Source: Ignavibacteria bacterium (GTDB lineage: Bacteria > Bacteroidota > Ignavibacteria > Tepidaquicellales > Tepidaquicellaceae). From it: 5,566 nt of DNA. The stretch is taken from NCBI GenBank assembly GCA_016719565.1, contig JADJYU010000026.1, positions 1-5,566 of the forward strand. Reading direction: 5' to 3'. The position numbers and the translations under genes were made by a program. This document shows, piece by piece, positions 1 through 5,566 of this stretch. The notes beneath the pieces are model-generated. The model was not told where the DNA came from. It saw nothing but the letters and a program-made list of their open reading frames with translations, and did no database searches. How positions within the stretch are numbered: the stretch's first letter is position 1; each line of letters opens with the position of its first letter.

Positions 1-36
1 TGAGACAGATAAGTTTTCAGAGACGAAGAGGATGAT
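1..36 (+). repeat. Direct repeat of 1366-1401 (sorting-domain tail)
   Basis: Positions 1-36 match 1366-1401 at 35 of 36 bases; the only mismatch is T at 10 versus A at 1375. The match covers the last strand of the T9SS sorting domain in two consecutive genes. Near identity at nucleotide level, including silent positions, suggests recent duplication or gene conversion between neighbouring cargo genes. The repeat could extend left of the window. Confidence 0.8.
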
Positions 37-40
37 TTAA
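1..40 (+). CDS. C-terminal tail of an upstream T9SS-sorted protein (partial)
   Basis: Codons from position 2 read ETDKFSETKRMI and stop at 38-40. This closely matches the end of the next gene, which reads ETEKFSETKRMIVLK from 1367. A T9SS type A sorting domain normally ends with a strand of this kind followed by a short basic tail, so an upstream gene carrying the same domain most likely ends here. Only about 12 codons are visible, so the rest of the protein is unknown. The stop comes three residues earlier than in the paralogue, which may be real or another base-call error. The call depends on similarity to the downstream copy. Confidence 0.55.
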   Translation, partial: ETDKFSETKRMI

Positions 41-170
41 TCAAACAGCAGGCAGCAGTAAAAAAATAATTTTTAAAAATAGAATAATGAAAAACGATAT
101 ATTATTGACACATAATCATAATAAAATTGAAAAAAAAAAAATTAAATTTCTCTTATCCAAAATATATCAG

Positions 171-176
171 AAAGGA
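171..176 (+). promoter_or_regulatory. Ribosome binding site for the repeat protein
   Basis: AAAGGA ends seven bases before the ATG at 184. It favours this start over the in-frame ATG at 127, which would add a lysine-rich, untypical leader before the signal peptide. Confidence 0.5.
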
Positions 177-183
177 TAAAATC

Positions 184-1414
184 ATGAAAAACTTTTCAAA
201 ACATATCAAATCTTTAGTTTTTTTGCATTATTTTGCTTTTACGTATCGATTCCAATACAAGCCCAGTGGATACAAACCAACGACCTTTATGGAGGTAATA
301 TTCGATCATTATCTGTTTCAAGCATGAATCTCTTTGCCGGAACTATTGGCGCAGGCGTCTTTCTAACGACCAATAACGGCATAAGCTGGATTTCGGTTAA
401 TAATGGTTTGACTAAACAATAGTAATGTCTATTCTCTTGCTGTCTCAGGCCCGAATCTTTTTGCCGGGACTGAAAGCGGCGTCTTTCTAACGACCAACAA
501 CGGCACAAGCTGGAATGAGATGAATAACGGCTTGACGAAGAACACTCTGGTATCGTCTCTTGCGTTCTCAAGTACGAATCTCTTGCCGGGACATATAGTG
601 AAGATATGCGTTTTTCAATCGACCAATAATGGCAACAAGCTGGACTGTGGTGAATAACGGTCTTTCAAAATTTTTGTCCTGTCTTTGGTCGTTTGCGGCA
701 CGAATCTCTTTGCCGGGACACTTGGTGGTGTATTTCTAACGACTAACAACGGCACAAGCTGGACTGCGGTGAATAACGGATTGACGAACAATTCAATATA
801 TTCTCTTACGGTCTCAAATATGAATCTCTATGCTGGGACTGATGGCGATGGTGTCTTTCTAACAACCAACAACGGCACAAGCTGGACTGCAGTTAATAAC
901 GGCTTGATGAATACTTCTGTATCGTCTCTTGCCGTATCAGGCACGAATCTCTTTGCGGGGACTTGGCGGGAGTCTATATAACGACCAACAACGGCACAAG
1001 TTGGGTTGAGGTGAATAACGGTTTGACGAACAATTTTGTATATTCTCTTGCCATCACAGGCACTAATCTCTTTGCCGGGACTTTTGGAGGAGGAGTCTGG
1101 AGACGACCTTTGTCGGAGATAATCTCAGTCCAAAGTCTCTCTACTGAAGTGCCGGAGCAATTCAGTCTTTCGCAAAATTATCCGAATCCATTTAATCCAA
1201 CAAACATAGAATTTTCATTACCGGAAAAATCTTTTGTTAAACTGAAAGTCTTTGATATTGCCGGGAAGGAAGTTGCGGAGTTAGTTAATGAAAATTTATC
1301 AGCAGGAACATTTAAGTATGAGTTTAATGCCGAGAATCTTCGAGAGGATTGTATTTTTATAAACTTGAGACAGAAAAGTTTTCAGAGACGAAGAGGATGA
1401 TAGTTTTGAAATAA
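184..1414 (+). CDS. Secreted Asp-box repeat (beta-propeller-like) protein with T9SS type A sorting domain
   Basis: Predicted surface or secreted protein of about 410 residues once frame breaks are spliced. It starts with a signal peptide: MKNFSKHIKSL, then a hydrophobic stretch (VFFALFCFY after restoring one T in the run 218-224), then IPIQAQW, with a likely cleavage after QA. Next come six full repeats of about 41 residues and a partial seventh. Each has NLFAGT, then a VFLTTNNGTSW element and NNGLTNN. TTNNGTSW fits the Asp-box pattern (S/T-x-D/N-x-G-x-S/T-W) of sialidase-like and sortilin-like propellers. QNYPNPFNP (1173-1199) opens a Por/T9SS type A sorting domain, which ends KLETEKFSETKRMIVLK at 1411. 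That domain directs export through the outer membrane and is normally cleaved. Frame changes fall near 218-224, 414-416, 583, 606, 634, 670-684, 963 and 1347. No enzymatic residues are evident; adhesion or glycan binding is only a guess. Confidence 0.8.
327..1082 (+). repeat. Seven tandem coding repeats of about 123 bp
   Basis: The AATCTCTTTGCCGG-like sequence encoding NLFAG recurs at 327, 454, 577, 703, 823, 946 and 1065. The spacings are 127, 123, 126, 120, 123 and 119 bases, so the unit is about 123 bp or 41 codons. Departures from a multiple of three coincide with frame breaks. Units are similar in DNA as well as protein, as expected from repeat expansion within the gene. The seventh unit lacks the Asp-box and runs into the sorting domain. 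Confidence 0.85.
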
Positions 1415-1423
1415 TTTTTGGAA

Positions 1424-1446
1424 TTTTGAATTTGGTTAATTCAAAA
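1424..1446 (+). terminator. Weak hairpin after the repeat-protein gene
   Basis: TTTTGAATT (1424-1432) and AATTCAAAA (1438-1446) form a perfect 9-bp stem with a five-base loop, starting 10 bases after the stop at 1412-1414. The stem has only one G-C pair and no T-tract follows directly, so it would be a poor intrinsic terminator. It may still mark the 3' end of the transcript. Confidence 0.25.
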
Positions 1447-1638
1447 ACAAATGACATTTCACTAAGGGATATTCAATTTAAAATTCACACTATTTTTTAT
1501 AATTAAATTTAATAAATATATGAAAATCGGAAAACTAATTATTTATTTGTTCCAACTCTGAAACTGAATTTGTTACGAAGTTTCTGCACAGGTATTATTT
1601 TTCTTTATTTTGTATATCACTAACATTCGGGTCAGAAT
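1447..1638. other. AT-rich intergenic stretch
   Basis: No convincing gene is seen. The sequence is very AT-rich. A short reading from ATG 1520 (MKIGKLIIYLF) stops at 1559 and could be the N-terminus of the next gene if more frame breaks exist, but nothing confirms this. The true start of the following membrane protein may lie anywhere from here to about 1675. Confidence 0.4.
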
Positions 1639-2204
1639 GCTCCATGGACAGTCATATTAATAACACCATTTTTTATGCCAATTTGACAATAATTTTTTGG
1701 GTTTTTTATTGATATTATCCCTTTTTGGCTTAGGAGGAGTTGGAAGTATAATGTTAATGTTAATTAATGCTCCAGGAGATCCATTGGTTTATACCCTTTC
1801 AAAATAAAACCGAGTGGCAATTAGTAGAAAAATTTAATTTTATTAATTTTACTGACTTATTTTAGTTACCGAAAACTACATACCGAGTGTTGATAAAAAA
1901 GTTGAGATTGTCAATGATAGTTGTCCGTATGAAGGAACAATATTAGCAGAGAAAGATGGTGGATTTCTTGGATTTAAGACTACTCATTTGGCTCCAGTTT
2001 TGAAATAGGTAGTGATTGGAAGTTCATACTCCAGCTGGAGAAATATTTGGATGGATAGACAGAAAAGGGGAAATACATAAGGATAACCTCATGCCGAATA
2101 GTGATATAGATCCTGATGCAACATTAAGGGGTAAAATTATTGGACAACTTGACGGAAAATCATTTTATGTAAACAATGAAGTTGTAGGGAAATGGATGAA
2201 ATAA
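1639..2204 (+). CDS. Membrane-anchored glycine-rich beta-repeat protein, family not recognised (frame-broken)
   Basis: Splicing frames gives one plausible protein of about 190 residues. It begins with hydrophobic APWTVILITPFFMPI (frame of 1639) and FLLILSLFGLGGVGSIMLML (from 1703), probably two membrane helices, then INAPGDPLVY. A charged segment follows, TEWQLVEKFNFINFTDLF (up to 1862), then VTENYIPSVDKKVEIVNDS (from 1865). The C-terminal half has short turn-rich elements: GTILAEKDGGFLGFKTT, FGSSFEIGSDW, HTPAGEIFGWIDRKGEIH, LRGKIIGQLDGKSFYV and NNEVVGKWMK, ending at TAA 2202-2204. The alternation of G-x-I/F-x-G and D-G-K/R suggests a small beta-barrel or beta-flower fold, but I cannot assign a family. 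Frame changes fall near 1684-1697, 1797-1800, 1863, 1985 and 2018. The only clean piece is the last 62 codons, preceded by TTG at 2016. The N-terminus is not established. Confidence 0.45.
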
Positions 2205-2311
2205 TTTGAAAAAATAAACTAAATTATAATTCATACATTTTCTGAAACAGAGCAAATTGTAATTAATAGAATTTTGATTAATTAATTTGAATACGAATTA
2301 AATAAGAAATC
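2205..2311. other. AT-rich leader upstream of the antitoxin-like gene
   Basis: No gene is seen. TTAATT (2282-2287) and AATTAA (2296-2301) form a small inverted repeat ending about 10 bases before the ATG at 2312. Antitoxin genes are often autorepressed at such palindromes, but six A/T-only bases per arm are weak evidence in sequence this AT-rich. Confidence 0.2.
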
Positions 2312-2539
2312 ATGGAAACTTTCAAAACAAAAACCACAGTAAAAAAGAATCATAAAATCGAATTAGAAAATGTTCCTTTTTGAAAATGGGGAAGAAGTTA
2401 TAGTTTCAATTATTCAAAAATCGAGATTCCAATCGAAGACATAATGAAACTCGAAGATAAAGGAGGAGCTTTTGATTTTCTGAACGATCCCCGGGAGGAT
2501 ATTTATTCTGTGAATGATCTAAGAGTTAGATACAAATGA
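2312..2539 (+). CDS. Short type II antitoxin-like protein (frame-broken)
   Basis: Spliced, the gene encodes about 75 residues. It opens METFKTKTTVKKNHKIELE, then NVPFENGEEVIVSIIQKS, then IPIEDIMKLEDKGGAF, DFLNDPREDIYSVND and LRVRYK. The first half, a short strand followed by 'lysine-hydrophobic-E-x-(V/L)PFxxGEEVxV', resembles the AbrB/DUF104-like N-terminus of many small antitoxins. The acidic C-terminus resembles the toxin-binding tail that precedes PemK/MazF or PIN toxins. Two frame changes are needed: one extra T in 2377-2381 and one shift near 2424. The stop (TGA 2537-2539) overlaps an ATG at 2536 in the ATGA arrangement typical of coupled antitoxin-toxin pairs. The family assignment is inferred, but the coding call is supported by restored reading on both sides of each break. 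Confidence 0.6.
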
Positions 2540-2583
2540 AAAGAAGAACGGACAGCAAAGTCGGACCTGCACTGATTGTACAT
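2536..2583 (+). pseudogene. Possible MazF/PemK-like toxin remnant
   Basis: From the ATG overlapping the antitoxin stop, the reading is MKRRTDSKVGPALIV, after which it runs into the 3' end of the convergent protease gene. MazF/PemK toxins typically begin MKRGDI, then a short stretch, then a segment like KxRPALIVS. Here those two parts appear joined, with the segment between them missing. Too little remains for a functional RNase, and the conserved arginine of RPALIV is glycine. The antitoxin may therefore be an orphan, or a deletion or misassembly lies here. With only 15 codons, chance resemblance is quite possible. Confidence 0.3.
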
Positions 2584-3234
2584 TTACTCCATTTCAAAAA
2601 TTTCTTTAACATTAATTTGTTCAGAATTAATTCTTCTTTCAATAACTCCATACGATACAAGAAATTCTCTTCCGATATTTGAATAAATGTATGACTTTAT
2701 TGAGTCGAAATCATTTGAATTTCTTAAAAGAGAATTTGAATTAACTAAATCGCCAGCTTTTCTTAAACTATTTATAAGTTTATCTTTCGGAACCAATAGT
2801 CTGCCGCTAAATTCATAAGCATGGTATTCAATGAATGAATATTCTGTATCAGGAATTGATCCAATAAAATCAATCCACTCATTCTCATTTTTTAAATGAT
2901 AATTTTTCATAAAGATTTTTGTGCAATGCATAATGACCGATTTCATGACCTAAGCTGAATCTTCTTCTGCTTTGATTTGTATCTCTGAAATATATATCCT
3001 CGTCAATTGTAATGAATTGAAAATCCTGCGATATGAATGCATCAATTCCTTTTCATTTAATAAATTTTTCACCGAACAATTTGAATACCCAAACCAAATT
3101 CTACAATTTGTTCAACATCTATCGGTGAATCATTGTCTTTCCAGTATTTACTTCTGAAATCATCTGCAGCTTTCTGTATTTCGGACTTAGAAATATAAGG
3201 CGCTTTAAAATTTGAAAACTCATCTTCAGGACAT
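2584..3234 (-). CDS. ImmA/IrrE family metallo-endopeptidase (frame-broken)
   Basis: Zinc protease of about 215 residues after splicing. Proteins of this family cleave HTH repressors, releasing phage, ICE or stress genes. The restored order is PEDEFSNFKAPYISKSEIQ near the start, then SPIDVEQIVEFGLGIQIV, EIDAFISQDFQFITIDED, RRRFSLGHEIGHYALHKNLY, EWIDFIGSIPDTEYSFIEY, HAYEFSGRLLVPKDKL, and KEIFEME at the end. HEIGH (complement of 2933-2947) is the HExxH zinc motif. The Glu in HAYEF, in the usual 'EYxAxEFxGRLLVP' context, is the expected third ligand. Frame changes fall near 3230, 3073, 3046 and 2888-2893 (one extra A). The start ATG (3234-3232) lies seven bases after the HTH stop, with AAGGAA (3250-3245) as a ribosome site, so the genes are co-transcribed. 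The HTH protein is the probable substrate or partner (inference). All visible catalytic residues are intact. Confidence 0.85.
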
Positions 3235-3241
3235 TTTGCTT

Positions 3242-3670
<429 letters not shown>

Positions 3671-3671
<1 letters not shown>

Positions 3672-3690
3672 TAAGTTAATTATAACTTAA
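3671..3690. promoter_or_regulatory. Perfect palindrome at the HTH start codon (putative operator)
   Basis: TTAAGTTA (3671-3678) and TAACTTAA (3683-3690) form a perfect 8-bp inverted repeat with a four-base spacer. It ends on the first base of the minus-strand ATG, and the AAGGAG-like sequence of the HTH gene lies just beyond it. A dimer bound here would block expression of the HTH-ImmA operon, so autorepression by the HTH protein is plausible. The arms are AT-rich, but an exact match at this position is more than expected of random sequence. Confidence 0.45.
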
Positions 3691-3724
3691 CGCTCCTTTC
3701 ATCGGCTTGGTTTTAAAGTTAGTT

Positions 3725-3747
3725 GTGTTGTATGAATCTTACAACAC
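3725..3747. promoter_or_regulatory. Second perfect inverted repeat in the divergent intergenic region
   Basis: GTGTTGTA (3725-3732) and TACAACAC (3740-3747) are exact reverse complements, 7 bases apart, centred about 65 bases upstream of the HTH start. The 15-bp centre-to-centre spacing of the arms would place both half-sites within about one and a half helical turns, as for dimeric repressor sites. The sequence differs from the palindrome at 3671, so it may serve another protein or a promoter. A small hairpin in a leader RNA is the alternative. Confidence 0.4.
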
Positions 3748-3913
3748 TTAGAGAAAAGGTTAATCAATTCTACTTGGTGATTCTTTCAGATGTTTAATTT
3801 AATAGTGGTAGTATTTAAATTGTTGCATTGTAGAAAACAATAAGATTTTTTTTGAATTTAATAATCTCAGCAATTAAGTTTAACAAGAATTAAAATATTA
3901 TAACAAAAATAAA

Positions 3914-4084
3914 ATGGGTCAAATGGAAACTATAACAATTCCCAAAGCGGAATATAGAAATCTTGTTCGAAAAGCAAAGTTATTTGAAGAGCATAAAGAT
4001 TTACAAATCGCAATTCAAAGATTAAAAGACAAAAATGACAATGTAATTTCTCCGAAGCAGCTTAAAAAATCTCTTGGTATATAG
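3914..4084 (+). CDS. Small antitoxin-like coiled-coil protein (56 aa)
   Basis: An uninterrupted ORF reads MGQMETITIPKAEYRNLVRK, then AKLFEEHKDLQIAIQRLKDK, then NDNVISPKQLKKSLGI and TAG. An internal ATG gives the alternative start METITIPK. The pattern of a short strand (ITIPKAEY), a central charged helix and a C-terminal helix resembles small antitoxins of Bacteroidota beginning 'M-x-x-I-T-I-x-K-x-E-Y'. No toxin gene follows; hsdM begins 50 bases downstream. It is therefore either an orphan antitoxin or a small gene associated with the RM locus, perhaps transcribed with it. The charged composition and codon pattern suggest a real gene, but the function is not established. Confidence 0.6.
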   Translation: MGQMETITIPKAEYRNLVRKAKLFEEHKDLQIAIQRLKDKNDNVISPKQLKKSLGI

Positions 4085-4134
4085 TATTCAATTTAAATCT
4101 TAAATATCAAATCATTAAAAAGAAGTAAGTCCCT

Positions 4135-5566
4135 ATGCTCACAAACCAAACCCTAAAATCCAAAATAGACCCTCTGGGACAAGTTCTGGTCGGGAGGAAT
4201 TTCGAATCCTCTTACTGCTATTGAGCAGATGTCTTATCTTATTTTTCTGAAAAGATTAGAGGATAAGGATAATGAAAGAAAAAAGAATTGCGAAAGAAGA
4301 AATATAAAGTTTGATTCTATATTCGGGAAGACGGCGAAGGACTTAACTAAGCAGGAATCTGAGAAATGCAGATGGTCTTACTGGAGTCATTTGCCGGGTG
4401 AAGAGATGCTGCCGTTTGTGCGTGATGTTGTGTTTAAATTTCTGAGATCGCTCGGGAGCGAGACGAGTTCGTTTACGCAGTATATGCAGGATGCGGTTTT
4501 TATAATTCCGCGCGCCACGCTGCTGCAGGAAGCCGTGAAGATCATTGATGAGATGCATATCTCCGAACAGAATGCAGACGTGCAGGGAGACCTTTATGAA
4601 TACCTTCTTCAGAATCTGACTACGGCAGGGAAGAACGGACAATTCAGAACACCCAGACATATTATAAGAATGATCGTGAAGCTGGTTGATCCGAAGATCG
4701 GCGAGAGTATCTGCGATCCGGCTGCGGGAACAGCCGGATTTTTGACGAACGCTTACGAACATATTCTCGAAGAAAATACAAGCAGTGAAATTCTCGAATA
4801 CGATGAGGAAGGTCTGCCGCATCATATCATCGGAGATAAGATCACGGATAAGAGACTGATGGAATTTCTCAAAAGCAAGGCGATCACGGGTTATGATTTC
4901 GATACGACAATGACAAGGATCGGCGCGATGAATCTTATGCTTCACGGAGTTGATGATCCAAACTTCAAATATAACGACACTCTTACAAAGTCATTCACTG
5001 AACATGATATTTATGATGTGATACTTGCCAATCCGCCGTTTAAGGGTTCGATAGATAAAAGCGACATCAATGAAAGATTCAAAGTGAAAACCACGAAGAC
5101 CGAGCTTTATTTCTCGAGCTTATGCACGACATGCTTGTGATCGGGGAAGGTGCGGAGTGATAGTCCGGACGGAGTTTTATTCGGTTCGAGTAATGCTCAC
5201 AAGGAAGTAAGAAAATGCTCACCGAAAAGTGCCGGCTCGAAGGAGTGATCTCAATGCCTTCGGGAGTATTCAAGCCGTATGCTGGAGTTTCAACTGCGGT
5301 TCTGATCTTTCAGAAAGGCGGGACGACGGACAGGTCTGGTTTTATGACATGCAGGCGGACGGATTTTCACTGGATGACAAGAGGGATAAGATAAATGATA
5401 ATGACATTCCGGATATACTTGAAAAATGGAAAAGAAGGAATGATCAAGAAAAAGAAAACAATAAACCTCGAAAGATTTTTTTGTGACGATGGATGAGATA
5501 AAGGAGAATAATTATGATCTGAGTATTAACAGGTATAAGGAGACGGTTTATGAGGAGGTGGAGTAT
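4135..5566 (+). CDS. hsdM: Type I restriction-modification system methyltransferase subunit M (3' end cut by window)
   Basis: Transfers methyl from S-adenosylmethionine to adenine N6 in a target chosen by the HsdS partner; with HsdR the complex also cleaves unmodified DNA. The start MLTNQTLKSKI (ATG 4135) leads after one frame change (about 4168-4172) into LWDKFWSGGISNPLTAIEQM, the HsdM N-terminal helical domain. Next come MSYLIFLKRLEDKD, GQFRTPRHIIRMIV (from 4637), the SAM-binding motif I DPAAGTAGF (4715-4741) and the catalytic motif IV NPPF (5030-5041), in the order of gamma-class N6-adenine methylases. The tail is restored in pieces: LFLELMHDMLV, CGVIV, PDGVLFGSSNAHKEVRK, LEGVISMPSGVFKPYAGVST, FYDMQADGFSLDDKRDKIND, and DLSINRYKETVYEEVEY at the edge. 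That last segment is near the usual HsdM C-terminus, so little is missing. Frame changes near 5107, 5146, 5165, 5214, 5334 and 5464 are each one missing homopolymer base. Positions 4173-5106 are clean. Confidence 0.93.

Noticed and set aside
105..110. TTGACA, identical to a sigma-70 -35 box
   Set aside because: No matching -10 element lies 16-18 bases downstream, and Bacteroidota-type promoters use different consensus elements. In such AT-rich sequence chance occurrence is likely.
287..571. Minus-strand ORF of 94 codons opposite the repeat gene
   Set aside because: It lies opposite the Asp-box repeats; its serine/arginine-rich product is a mirror of those codons and has no ribosome site or recognisable motif.
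327..1082. Regular repeats of about 123 bp considered as a CRISPR-like array
   Set aside because: The whole unit is conserved with no unique spacers, and it is translated into a periodic Asp-box protein.
2972..3157. Plus-strand ORF of 61 codons
   Set aside because: It is antisense to the middle of the ImmA/IrrE gene, whose restored minus-strand protein is convincing.
4343..4945. Minus-strand ORF of 200 codons opposite hsdM
   Set aside because: The plus strand here encodes clean HsdM motifs (GQFRTPR, DPAAGT). The antisense product is rich in His, Arg and Cys and looks like nothing known.
5079..5273. Minus-strand ORF of 64 codons in the 3' part of hsdM
   Set aside because: It is antisense to the spliced HsdM tail and its product has no recognisable features.

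Overview
The window looks like a stretch of a Bacteroidota/Chlorobi-type (FCB group) genome, most likely an Ignavibacteria-like lineage. The main clue is a type IX secretion (T9SS) C-terminal sorting domain with the QNYPNPFNP signature, on an Asp-box repeat protein with a signal peptide; the HTH/ImmA pair is also of a kind common in that group. The lineage is inferred from protein style only. No rRNA, tRNA or CRISPR array is seen.

Layout. Positions 1-40 are the last codons of an upstream T9SS cargo gene. Positions 184-1414 encode a secreted beta-propeller-like protein with 41-residue repeats and a T9SS tail. About 1639-2204 encode a small membrane-anchored, glycine-rich beta-repeat protein that I cannot name. 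Positions 2312-2539 encode a short type II antitoxin-like protein, overlapped by about 15 codons of what may be a MazF/PemK-like toxin remnant. On the minus strand, 3671-3242 (XRE-type HTH regulator) and 3234-2584 (ImmA/IrrE-type zinc protease) form a two-gene operon. A divergent intergenic region with two perfect inverted repeats follows, then a 56-residue antitoxin-like ORF (3914-4084). Last comes hsdM (4135 to the window end), the DNA methyltransferase subunit of a type I restriction-modification system. hsdS and hsdR would be expected beyond the edge.

Taken together, 1640-5566 reads as a defence/stress island: toxin-antitoxin pieces, a phage-style HTH plus ImmA switch, and a type I RM locus beside a secreted surface-protein family.

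Data quality matters here. Almost every long gene is cut by single-base frame breaks, mostly in short homopolymers, and splicing the frames restores convincing full-length proteins. A run of 56 A (3351-3406) sits inside the HTH gene. The simplest reading is uncorrected sequencing or assembly error, not a cluster of pseudogenes. I therefore annotate spliced genes as CDS and note where the frame changes.
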